A stretch of DNA of 63,092 bases, taken from contig FN649740.1 of the NCBI GenBank assembly GCA_000310025.1, positions 3,240,839 to 3,303,930 of the forward strand. Direction: 5' to 3'. Below the pieces are notes generated by a model. That model saw nothing but the letters and a program-made list of their open reading frames with translations, had not been told where the DNA came from and searched no databases. The stretch comes from Ectocarpus siliculosus. Taxonomy: Eukaryota; Sar; Phaeophyceae; Ectocarpales; Ectocarpaceae. This document shows positions 11,467 through 20,254 of this stretch, piece after piece (the first letter of the stretch is position 1; the number at the start of each line of letters is the position of its first letter). The position numbers and the translations under genes are program-made.

Positions 11467-11939
11467 TGAATGGAGCAACTAGTGTTTTTTTTTTTCTTCT
11501 TGTGTTTGCATTGTACGAGCGTTTCATGAACGTTGTATGAGCGCTTATTGGATATTTTTTATTAGACACAACGAAACCATCTCTATCATAGAAAAGACGC
11601 TATGAATCCATTGCTAATCTGTCTCAGACTCTTTTCTATGATGGAGATGGCTTCGTGGTGTCATATTAAGAAAAAAAAAAAAAAGAGTCTGAGACAGATT
11701 AGCTTATTGGATATTTTGAATTTCTTTGGATATGGATATTTGGCGACGTTCAGGGTATTGAAATAGCTTGAAGGAAGATCAAATTCCCAGCCCCGCTCCC
11801 TCACTCTCCGAGTGGGCGCTGAGCGGACCTGGTCTAAGAAGGCTAAACAAGAGATCAAACAACAATTTTGTGAGTACCCTAAGCCAGGAGCAACGAGCTT
11901 GCTCCCTTCCCTCTTTTATTTCTCTGTTCCTCCATAACA
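11467..11939 (+). repeat. 5' LTR of the Gypsy element, with a 159-bp insertion
   Basis: It starts TGAATGGAGCAACTAGTG and ends TCCTCCATAACA. Without the insertion at 11559-11717 it matches the 294-bp 3' LTR apart from small indels. The sequence after it contains TGGCGTTTCTGCCGC, a possible primer-binding site. Confidence 0.85.
11559..11717. other. Insertion with two interlocked inverted repeats in the 5' LTR
   Basis: It is absent from the 3' LTR and flanked by the 16-bp direct repeat GCTTATTGGATATTTT (11543-11558 and 11702-11717). Arm A (11565-11596) pairs with 11631-11662 with three mismatches. Arm B (11613-11635), inside the first loop, pairs perfectly with 11681-11703, outside it. A 16-nt A-rich run precedes the second B arm. 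The A-B-A'-B' order is that of a pseudoknot. The origin is unknown. Confidence 0.75.
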
Positions 11940-11968
11940 TTGTGGCGTTTCTGCCGCAGCCGGCATTG

Positions 11969-13701
11969 ATGCCACAACAGCCCGTGCCGTTAGTAAAGTC
12001 AGAGCCACCGTCAGTAGCCTCCGCTTTGCCATCGCATACATCATTTGCCGCTGTGAAAACAGAGGTACCGCCCCCCGCCTCCGTTGTGAAAACGGAGACG
12101 ACACAGGTTTCTGGGGTGGTATCGACGCCCTCCCAACGTGTTTTGCCAAAGGAACCACCGGTCTCGGCTATCGCGGTGTCGGTAGCGAGGCCACCGCTGG
12201 CGGCCGTGCACGCGGCTGCCAGCGATTCCGCTGATGACCGGGCACTGCCCCTGTCGTCTGCCGGTGCACGCACCGTGCAGGCACAGCTTGATGCAAACGC
12301 CGTTGCCGCCGCAGAGGCGTACGCCCTCAGCGTGCGCAAAGGATGCGGCAAGCTCAAAGTGAACGAATTATATATATGCAGTGCCGCTTCCCTCGGCAGA
12401 ATTTTCTGCCTTCGCTCGTTCGACCGAAAGTGTGTTGGCTGAAATCCTGTCGGCCGCTGATCCCTCCGGCAAGCAGACCATCAAGTCGCCCTCATGGGTG
12501 GCTGGATGGTATGCCCCCTTTCACAAGCGTGTCCTCATGGCCATTTCGAATCCTCAAGGCGCCAATGCCGCAACCCGCGAATTGGTGGATTCCTCGTTTT
12601 CTCAGGTGAAAGGTTTCTTGGAGACGAAGGACAAGTCGGGGCCTTCGGCATACCGTCGGCTGCTCAAACTGCTCGCGGATGAGTGGGAACCGAAAGGTTT
12701 CGACCGGGGCATCGACAAGCTGCAGGATTTTGGTGTGCCCAACGGCACGCCGTACAGCAAATTCGTTACGAAGTTTAAGGCATTAGCAATGTCGGAGTTG
12801 GCCTCGCATAGGGCTTTCGCGCCGGATCTGCGCATGGTACAGCGTGCGCTTCGGGACGCTTTCTTTGTTGGAGCAGTACCCGAATGTTCTCTCGTCTTTG
12901 CCGTTGAAAGAGAAGATTCTCCACAACGTGGTGTTTAGTGATCAGGATGAGCTTTGGGATGCTTTGTCGTCGGAGGAAGCACTAAAACACTCGCCCGCCT
13001 GCAACGGCGACCGTTATTTTACCACTGTCACCTCTGGGTTTTCATCGGCGCCCACACGAGCCATGACTGCGACCGTGGGGCAGCAGCGGCTGCCTCCGCC
13101 GCCGCCGCTGCAGCCGTCCGCGTGGTCGCCGGGAACACAATTTCCCGCCGGGGTGATGGCCATCGACCCTGTGCCGTCCGATAACACATGTCCATTCGAG
13201 CAGGACTACGACTGCTGGCCGTTGCGTGGTCACTACGGCTTTGTGTACAGCGTTGTGGCAAGTATGGCTAAGATGGACCCCCCTTTGTTTACACCGCTGT
13301 TGACCCCTGCCGACCGAGCGCAAGCTCTGCGGCGATTTTCTGGCCAATGTCTCAACTGTGGGCAGGCGGGCCACAGTCTCAAAACTTGCCCGTATGCTTT
13401 CACCAATTACACCGGCCTCTTAAACCCGGCCATTCCTTCGCATGCTGATAGCGTTCAGGTTTTTCAACGTTGGCAAAGCCGCATGAAGTCGCACCGCCCG
13501 CGTGTACACAATAAAAATGGCCCGGGTAAGAGCAGCGGCCATACACATGGCGACGGCCGCCGCTCTGGGAAACGTAACTCAACTACACACACACCACCTC
13601 CGGCGCCGGCCGTAGGCGCCGCCGCGACCCCGGCGCCCGCCGCCGTACCTGGAACTCCGTACGCTCAGAGTTCCGGAACCCCGCACTCGCGGGGTAACTG
13701 A
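11969..13701 (+). pseudogene. Gag of the Gypsy element, two frameshifts
   Basis: The ATG at 11969 opens a proline/alanine-rich N-terminus. The frame shifts near 12370 at TTATATATATGC, where a four-base slippage in the TA run would explain it. It shifts again near 12875. The remainder (about 12880-13701) holds a CCHC zinc knuckle, CLNCGQAGHSLKTC, at about 13348-13389, then a basic, proline-rich tail ending TGA. The capsid-like helical part covers about 12450-12940. It would package element RNA. The breaks make it non-functional without frame correction. Confidence 0.75.
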
Positions 13702-14162
13702 CACGCCGGTGACGGCCTTTTGCACACATCGCCGTCAACAGCACCGGGTGTGCGCTGTACGACTAGTTTCCAAGATGTTCGTATCACACAGACGCCTTCG
13801 GGTTCGCCTATGTTAGTTTCCCAACCTTATATTTCTCAGATGTCGCCCCACGCCGCATCACAGCCTGTTTTGGATGACCGACGTGACTCGTCGGCGCCGA
13901 ATCAGTCTTGTGGTGTGGGCGAGGGGCCGACCAGACTTCGGGTGTCTCACGGACGCTCGCCCCGATGTCTACGCCCCCCGGAGGCATGACTTCGGCTTCT
14001 CCCACCGTTTCGGCGGCTCCGGGTGGTCTCGTCAACCACGCTGGAGCACAGGGACCTTCGGGATAGCCGCAGGCCCGCCGCGGTGGCTCGAGTACGCTTG
14101 TACCCACCGCGCCCCCTCCGCACCCCTCGCTACGTTCCTCTACGGAGCACCAACGTCGCACG

Positions 14163-15659
14163 GTGCTGACTGCACCGCCGTTGCCGAGAGCAAGTAGCGG
14201 CTTCCCCAAATCGGAAGGTTCATGTTCTTTGTCACGAAATAGCGGTCCCGAGCCTCCCGCGGCCGCTGACCACGTTGGTCGAGCGCCCGCGATGAAGGCC
14301 GCTTTTAATGAACGGGCCTACGCCGACGTTTTGCGCGAAAACTCCCGCGTAGACCGCTTGGTTTCGCACGCTTCTGCGGCTGGTTCACCGCTTTTGCCTG
14401 CCTCTCCTCGTAACCCACAATCCGGCCCGCCTTCGGGTGGCACCCAGATTGTCCTGCCGGTTGCCGGTGCCATTTCTCTTGATGATATTTCTTCGGGGAA
14501 GGTAAGCGCACCCGCGCGGCAGGCCCCTGTTTTTGACGGTTGTCAGGAACACTATAACGATGAGGTTTTCCTCTTTTGGAAACCGCCGTCCTTTCTGTCT
14601 AACTGGACGCCCTGTGAGTTCTCGGTTCATGGCGTTCGCTACGTGTGCGGCGAACAGTTCATGATGGCGGAGAAAGCCCGCATTTTCGGCGATGATGCCG
14701 CTTATGCCAAAATCATGGCTACCTCCGACCCGAGAGAACACAAGTCCCTTGGTCGCAAGGTACGCGGTTTTGACCATGCTCTATGGGAACTCCGGCGCGA
14801 GGATGTTGTCTTTTCGCTTTCGTATGCAAAATTCGCCCAAAATGCTGACGGGCGCGAACGTTTGTTGGCTACGGGTGATAGACAGATAGCGGAGGCCAGT
14901 CCTTATGACGGATTGTGGGGCATTGGTGTTGATGCCTCCGATCCGCGTGCGGCGTCGCCCTCCAAGTGGACTGGTCAAAACCTCTTGGGCAAAGCGCTTG
15001 TTGCGACGCGCACGCTTCTGCGTGTGCGCCCGGTCGAACCATATAAGCCTTTACGCCCTGAACACTCGGGGCAACCTGCCCCCGTGTGTCCCACTATCCA
15101 CGAAATTGCGCCCCCGGGTGAGGACTCTGCGGACAATGGTTCCTCGCCCGAGGACGCGCGTGGCCCGCTGGACGTGCCAGCCAACACGCCCGCGGACCAC
15201 TCGAAACAGGTGCTGCACATTGCCTCTGCTGCTTTTCGCGAAGCCGCCGCTTCCCCACCGCCGCTGTTGGCGGAACACGGCCCGGATTTGGTGAGCGGTG
15301 ATGTTTTAGTAGATTGCGATACCTCTACGACGCGTGTCCGTGTGCATAGTGGTACCGGAGCCGTGTGTACAGCGCCTGGTGTAGCCCTTTTGGACTCGGG
15401 CTCACCTTCATCTTTCATTAGTGATGCTTTTCTTGAAGCCATGGAGGCGTCAGGAGCTGCATCTGTCCACAGTCGTCGTTCGGTGCCCGTTCGGCAGTGG
15501 GGTGGCTTTGGCTCTGGCAATGCTCTTGAAACCACCTCATCCGTGCGGCTGTCCGTTCAATTTTTTTATGGTGATAGCGCCACCGCTTCGTTAGCGGTGT
15601 GGGTGTATGTTGTCCCAGCTGCCGCCATGGGTCACGCCCTCCTTCTTGAACGTTCTTGA
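14163..15659 (+). CDS. NADAR (YbiA/DUF1768-like) domain fused to retroviral-type aspartic protease
   Basis: This is the longest unbroken ORF of the Gypsy element (498 codons). The same frame extends upstream past a TAG at 14064. Residues about 136-287 (14568-15023) match the NADAR fold family: SNWTPCEF, CGEQFMMAEKA, SLGRKVRGF, AKFAQNADGRERLLATGDR, EASPYDGLWGIG and WTGQNLLGKALVATRTLL. These include the conserved EQF glutamate, the KF-Q helix and the WGIG and GQN-LG strings. Residues about 405-498 are the protease, with the active-site triplet in ALLDSGSPSSFI. The two are separated by a disordered proline/serine linker. Characterised NADAR proteins remove ADP-ribose from nucleotide or guanine adducts. 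In the element, the protease could release it inside the particle; that is inference. Confidence 0.88.
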   Translation: MLTAPPLPRASSGFPKSEGSCSLSRNSGPEPPAAADHVGRAPAMKAAFNERAYADVLRENSRVDRLVSHASAAGSPLLPASPRNPQSGPPSGGTQIVLPVAGAISLDDISSGKVSAPARQAPVFDGCQEHYNDEVFLFWKPPSFLSNWTPCEFSVHGVRYVCGEQFMMAEKARIFGDDAAYAKIMATSDPREHKSLGRKVRGFDHALWELRREDVVFSLSYAKFAQNADGRERLLATGDRQIAEASPYDGLWGIGVDASDPRAASPSKWTGQNLLGKALVATRTLLRVRPVEPYKPLRPEHSGQPAPVCPTIHEIAPPGEDSADNGSSPEDARGPLDVPANTPADHSKQVLHIASAAFREAAASPPPLLAEHGPDLVSGDVLVDCDTSTTRVRVHSGTGAVCTAPGVALLDSGSPSSFISDAFLEAMEASGAASVHSRRSVPVRQWGGFGSGNALETTSSVRLSVQFFYGDSATASLAVWVYVVPAAAMGHALLLERS

Positions 15660-16317
15660 ACGTGATAGTTGGATGCGTTTTAACTCTCGTTTGTCCACTA
15701 CTTTGCCCACGCGGTCGGCGAGTGGACGCATTATGGAGAAACTTTCTCTGTCATCGGATTTTGCGGCGGGAGCTTCCGCGTATGTCGCTGGACCCTCCGC
15801 CCCCGGGGCATCTTACTTCCTGCGGTACGCCGGCAGGAAGGGTGTCTACCTTTCCGATAAACCCGCTTTGACGAGGGTGAACCTCGTTCGCAACTCTGGC
15901 AGTCCCGCTCTCACCGGCAACTATCTTGTCACGTTTTTACCGAAACACGGCGCCCTCTCGGCGTCGGACGCGTTTGTTTCGGACGGGCCTCAACACATCC
16001 CATTGACAGGGTGCGCCGAGTTGGAGCCAGGTGAGGTGCTTGGAGTGGCGACCGCCCCACTTGTGCAGATTCCGCTTGCGTCGATTGATCCTACACCGCA
16101 GACGGCCGAGGGCGTTGGGTTGAGTGACCCTCCGCCGCCAGCCCGTTCCGAGGACGGGCTGCCGTCTCGCGTGCATTCTTTGCATTCAAACATCCCGGTT
16201 GCGGATCCGGAGATCTCGGACTCTCCCGCGGCCTCACTGCCGCCGAAACCGCCGCCGCCGGGCCCGTTGGAACGCCTCTCAGAAACGCAGCGAGTGAGTT
16301 TTCGCGAGTTGTGGTAA
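15658..16317 (+). pseudogene. Protease C-terminus and linker of the Gypsy polyprotein, shifted frame
   Basis: A 10-bp tandem duplication (TTCTTGAACG at 15643-15652 and 15653-15662) throws the protease out of frame, so the expected ERDSWMRF continues here. About 200 codons of linker follow, rich in Pro/Ser near the end. The frame stops at TAA 16315-16317; a CAA to TAA change would explain it, because coding sense continues after the stop for some 50 bp. A further shift near 16367 leads into the reverse transcriptase frame. Confidence 0.6.
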
Positions 16318-16367
16318 CGTTTGCCTGCACATTTGCACGATGTCACTCTTGATTTACATGACTCGGG

Positions 16368-17357
16368 TTGGACCCGGAAGCCATCAACAGCCTGGCGGAT
16401 GTGCTGTGTGACTTTTCGGATGTGCGTTCGCGGTCACCGCCCGATTTCGGTTGCTGTTCCGTGAAACCGTTTCGTTTGGAAGTGCCCCCGGGCACGAAAC
16501 CGTTGGCCTCGCGTCCCTGTAGGCTCAACCCTCTGGTGGAGAAAAAGGTCGATGAAATTCTCGATCAATACCTTGCTGCCGGTCTTATCCAGCATTCGCA
16601 ATCGCCGTGGGCGAGCCCTCTGGTTGTCATGCCTAAAAAGGACGGCAATCTGCGTTTGACCGTGAACTACATTCCGATAAACAAATTGTGCAGCCTTGGC
16701 CAACAACCGCAGCCGCGAGTTGACCACATCATCGGTTCCCTGCACAAGGGTAAGGTGTTCTCCATTTTCGATCTTGACTCCGCTTTCCACCAAATCACCG
16801 TCGAAGAGGACACGGTTCAGCTTACGGCGTTTTGTACGCCCACGCAACTTTTCGAGTGGCTCCGTATGCCTCAGGGAAGCTCCGTGGCACCGTCGTGGTT
16901 CACCATGGTCATCAACGAAGTGGTTAAAGGTCTGGACCATGTGCTTGCATACCTGGACGATGTGATTGTGTTTGACGCCGACCCCATCCACCATGTCGCC
17001 AACATACGGCTATTTTTGGAGCGTTTGCGCAAGTTCAACCTCAAGCTTTCTCCTTTCAAGAGTCGCGTCGGCGCTAAGGAGGCTGTTTATTTCGGTCACA
17101 CAATCTCCCCTGCGGGTGTTAGTCCTCGTGCCGATAAGTTCGAAGCCCTCACAAAAATGCCGCTGCCTATCAACGTCAAAAAGCTGCGTTCCTTGCTGGG
17201 TGGGCTTTCGTATTACCGCAAATTCATCAAGGGTTTGGCCATGCGCGTGAAACCACTCACAGACCTTTTGCGTAAGGACGCGAGTTTTTTTTTACGCCGG
17301 CTATGGCGGATACTGTCAAAGAACTCTTGGCGAAACTGTCCGAACCTCCGGTTTTGA
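16368..17357 (+). CDS. Reverse transcriptase of the Gypsy element
   Basis: The open frame of 329 codons (first codon TTG, so the real protein is continuous with upstream pol) covers the RT domain. Fingers motifs include SPWASPLVVMPKKDGNLRL and FSIFDLDSAFHQI, with the first catalytic aspartates. The palm has AYLDDVIVF, the YxDD box. The connection reads LGGLSYYRKFIKGLA. At the 3' end a T run (TTTTTTTT near 17287) causes a frameshift, and the last 20 residues are out of frame. It would copy element RNA into cDNA. Confidence 0.9.
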   Translation: MDPEAINSLADVLCDFSDVRSRSPPDFGCCSVKPFRLEVPPGTKPLASRPCRLNPLVEKKVDEILDQYLAAGLIQHSQSPWASPLVVMPKKDGNLRLTVNYIPINKLCSLGQQPQPRVDHIIGSLHKGKVFSIFDLDSAFHQITVEEDTVQLTAFCTPTQLFEWLRMPQGSSVAPSWFTMVINEVVKGLDHVLAYLDDVIVFDADPIHHVANIRLFLERLRKFNLKLSPFKSRVGAKEAVYFGHTISPAGVSPRADKFEALTKMPLPINVKKLRSLLGGLSYYRKFIKGLAMRVKPLTDLLRKDASFFLRRLWRILSKNSWRNCPNLRF

Positions 17358-17578
17358 CTTTCCCGGATTGGGACGCTGTCGCGATTGGCAGCCGCCCTCT
17401 CCGACTTTGCTGTGACGCCTGTGTGGATGGGTTTGGTGCGGCCCTTGAACAGGAAACTGGGATTGCTTGCCCTGTGCGCGACGGCCGGCGTTGTCTGATG
17501 TTGTCGCCCTCGCATCTAAAACATGCCTGCAGTGGCGCGATTGTTGGTGCGAAATTCTGCCCCACTGCCTCTCGGTAG
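17303..17578 (+). pseudogene. RNase H domain fragment of the Gypsy element
   Basis: It continues pol after the T-run frameshift at 17287. It shows VLTFPDWDAVAIGSRPLRL and CDACVDGFGAALEQE, typical of the tethered RNase H start with its first catalytic aspartate. Homology fades after about residue 55, and the frame ends at TAG 17576-17578. The rest of RNase H and the first part of the integrase zinc finger are missing or scrambled between 17500 and 17715. Confidence 0.7.
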
Positions 17579-17714
17579 TTCGGGTGGGCGTATCACTCGC
17601 CTCCCGCCTTCGAAGACTCCGCGCAGATACGCGCCCATGCTATTGCGACCTTGGGTCCTACAAGCATGTCACGCCACCGCGTCTTTTCACCTGGGCACCG
17701 CTCGGACTTGACGT

Positions 17715-19112
17715 ATGTTGGAGCGATTTTTCTGGTGGATTGGGATGGACTTGTCCGTTCGTTGGTGGCTTCGGCATTGTTTAATTTACCAAGCGCGCAA
17801 GATTTCCCGGCAGACGTATCGCTGGCCTACGCTCACTCTGCCCCTCCCGAATGGGCCGGGTATTGTAGTGAGCGTCGATTTTTTTGGGCCATTGCCGGTC
17901 ACGTCCCGTGGGAATGCATATATACTATTGTTTACGGACCGTTTCAGTCGACGGGCGGATATGTATGCCACTACCAAGGCGGAATTTACCGCTAAGGGAA
18001 CGGCTAACATTTTTGCCAACCGCTACATGCCGTTGTGGGGTTGTCCGGTGACTCTTCTTTCGGATAACGGTATGCAATTTTGTTCCAAGTTGTCCATGGC
18101 ACTTTACGAGCTGATGAAGATCAAGAAAGTCACCACCAGTTCGTACCACCCTCAAACTAACGGTGGGGCCGAGCGTGTTAACCACACCATGGCTCAAATG
18201 CTTGCTGTTGTGGTCAATGAGCGTCAGGACGATTGGGACGTCCATCTTCCCCATGTCGAGTTTGCATACAACAACTCGGTAAACACCGCCACAGGTTTGG
18301 CGCCAAATGAACTGCATATTGGACGGTTGCCCCCTCTCCCGCTTTCTGTTTTGGACCACCCTAGCGTGGGTTGCCACCAAAGTTTGGATCGAGACCAGCT
18401 CGCTTTCTGCAATCTTGCGGTGGAACGCCAGAGACGAGCTTACGCGTTGGTGCGGGAACAACATGCGATTACGGTGTCGCGTGTTGAACGTCGGAACTCT
18501 GCGCTGTTGGACGGTCTGCGTCAGATCCCGAAGTACGAAGTTGGCGGTTGGGCTTGGGTCTACAACTCCGCCGCTACTATTCGGCAGGGGGTGCGGAAAC
18601 ACACCGATAATTTGGTGCTCAAAGCGAAGCTTTCGCTAAACTACACCGGACCGTATAAAATCCTTGCTGTTGGCCCGGCCAAAGCGGAGGATTCACCGGA
18701 TGGGAAACCTGTGGAGCGCAAACTTTTATGCTTGGACTTGCCGTCCGACATGCTGGGACCAGAATCCCGCAACCGTGTCTCAGTCTTGCGGTGCAAACCG
18801 TGTACCAACCCATACGACACGGATGACCTGCCTAAGTATATGCCGGCCAATCTGTCGAAATATGTTTTGCACTCGTATAGTAACAAGTCTCCCCCGTATA
18901 ATTGGACTGCTGATGATATTTTAGCGGAGTCTAGTCGTCTGGATGTTGAGAATATTTCAGGACACCAAATTGTACGTGGACGCGGTGGTGTGGTAGCCGT
19001 CTTGTACCTGACTCATTGGATGGGTTTGTTGACACCGTCGTGGGAAAGGGAGTCTGATTTGCAGGAATACAGAGAACACATTAAAACACATTCTGCTTTA
19101 CTGGTCTGGTAA
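17715..19112 (+). CDS. Integrase with C-terminal chromodomain
   Basis: This is an open frame of 465 codons. The N-terminus retains the end of the HHCC zinc finger (RFFWWIGMDLSVRWWLRHC), but the last zinc ligand is tyrosine (CLIY instead of C-x2-C). The catalytic core follows: SVDFFGPLP, LLSDNGMQF and HPQTNGGAERVNHTMAQ carry the D,D,E triad. A DNA-binding C-terminal domain includes KAKLSLNYTGPYKIL. The last 60 residues resemble a chromodomain (DDILAESSRLD; LYLTHWMGLLTPSWERESDL), which in chromoviruses directs insertion to marked chromatin. It ends at TAA; more coding sense follows in another frame. Confidence 0.9.
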   Translation: MLERFFWWIGMDLSVRWWLRHCLIYQARKISRQTYRWPTLTLPLPNGPGIVVSVDFFGPLPVTSRGNAYILLFTDRFSRRADMYATTKAEFTAKGTANIFANRYMPLWGCPVTLLSDNGMQFCSKLSMALYELMKIKKVTTSSYHPQTNGGAERVNHTMAQMLAVVVNERQDDWDVHLPHVEFAYNNSVNTATGLAPNELHIGRLPPLPLSVLDHPSVGCHQSLDRDQLAFCNLAVERQRRAYALVREQHAITVSRVERRNSALLDGLRQIPKYEVGGWAWVYNSAATIRQGVRKHTDNLVLKAKLSLNYTGPYKILAVGPAKAEDSPDGKPVERKLLCLDLPSDMLGPESRNRVSVLRCKPCTNPYDTDDLPKYMPANLSKYVLHSYSNKSPPYNWTADDILAESSRLDVENISGHQIVRGRGGVVAVLYLTHWMGLLTPSWERESDLQEYREHIKTHSALLVW

Positions 19113-19113
19113 C

Positions 19114-19459
19114 GCTAATCAGCGCGTACAAGGAAACCGAGCTTATCGTAATGCTCGGATAGCTTCGGCCGACCGAGAACTTGCTCGGAATCAGGCCGAA
19201 CGTTTCATTGCTCCCGGGTACGAGTTGGTTTCGCGTGACACTTGTTTGGCTCGCTTCTCTCTTTCTGTTTTGCCTGTCGGAGCCCACATTTGGTACAAAG
19301 CTTTGGATGGACTTTGGTGGCTTGGGCAGATTAAATAGTAGTTTCGTAACCGGCCAGTACATTGTTCGATTTTTGGACACCCCCGGCCCTCGAAAGCTTT
19401 CTCTCCCGGAGTATAGTTACTCCACGGTTTTGGATGCTCCTTGTGGTTCTTGGTGCTAG
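19114..19459 (+). pseudogene. Post-integrase domain shared with the 30-kb DNA element
   Basis: Coding sense continues past the integrase stop with one frameshift near 19337. Visible strings are APGYELVSRDTCLARF, IWYKALDGLWWLGQI and then YIVRFLDTPGPRKLSLPEYS with CGSW. The arrangement (W-x-GxI, a strand-like YxVxx, RKxxLP, then GSW) matches the ORF at 30190-30633. It looks like a small Tudor-like reader fold, which is inference. The rest of 19460-19960 is untranslated sequence leading to the 3' LTR. Confidence 0.5.
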
Positions 19460-19960
19460 CAAAAACACCGTACTCGTGGTTTGACCAACCCTTCCACGGA
19501 TGATGGCGTTATGTCGCGAACACCAGGCGTTGTGGCACAGCTGGCTGTTGCCCCATCTGGATCTGTGCTTTGATATCATGCCGCCTACGGGCCGCTACAT
19601 GTTTTTTTTGTTTTGTTCTACATCGTACGCAGTGGTACGCTAGCGCGTGTTTAGGCGGTGTGGGCTTCTTCTATTGTTGCAATAGTCACCCCGACCTTTG
19701 CGTGCCCAACGCGACCGAACCCCGTTTTGATTCAGACGGGTTCCGTCGTTGGCGATGTGATTCTCAGTAGTCATCACTGTGTGGTGTGGGGATGGTTTGG
19801 AGTATTCGTCGGGGATGAACTATTTTCTCCGACCCTAGTTGCTTTCATTTTATCTTATTTTTTGTCTGGTTTGGAAAGTCGCATCTTCGATCTTTATTTG
19901 AGGTTGAGTATTGGATTGAAGAAAACGTATCTGCATCTACGACTTCCCAGGGTGGGCTAA

Positions 19961-20254
19961 TGTAATGGAGCAACTAGTGCATTTGCATTGTACGAGCGTT
20001 TCATGAACGTTGTATGAGCGCTTATTGGATATTTTGAATATTTTTTGGATATGGATATTTGGCGACGTTGAGGGGTATTGAAGTAGCTTGAAGAAGTATC
20101 AAAATCCCAGCCCCGCTCCCTCACTCTCCGAGTGGGCGCTGAGCGGACCTGGTCTAAGAAGGCTAAAACAAGAGATCAACAACTGTGAGTACCCGAAGCC
20201 AGGAGCAACGAACTTGCTCCCTTCCCTCTTTTATTTCTCTGTTCCTCCATAACA
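19961..20254 (+). repeat. 3' LTR of the Gypsy element
   Basis: It runs from TGTAATGGAGCAACTAGTG to TCCTCCATAACA, 294 bp. It lacks the 159-bp insertion and the T-run of the 5' LTR, and carries scattered substitutions and small indels relative to it. Confidence 0.88.

Larger units (their letters stand above)
11467..20254 (+). mobile_element. Ty3/Gypsy-type chromodomain LTR retrotransposon with a NADAR domain, degenerate
   Basis: The order is LTR, gag with CCHC knuckle, NADAR, aspartic protease, reverse transcriptase, RNase H, integrase, chromodomain, then a further domain and the 3' LTR. RT before integrase, plus the chromodomain, places it with Gypsy chromoviruses. At least eight frame breaks or stops are visible: near 12370, near 12875, TAG at 14064, 15653, TAA at 16315, near 16367, near 17287 and near 19110. 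The LTRs differ by several indels, so it is older than the neighbouring gag-only element. No matching target duplication was found (TAATC against ATACT). It cannot be autonomous as it stands. Confidence 0.88.

Noticed and set aside
13808..14209. Minus-strand ORF antisense to the Gypsy pol region
   Set aside because: It is a shadow of the plus-strand coding frame, with no domain.
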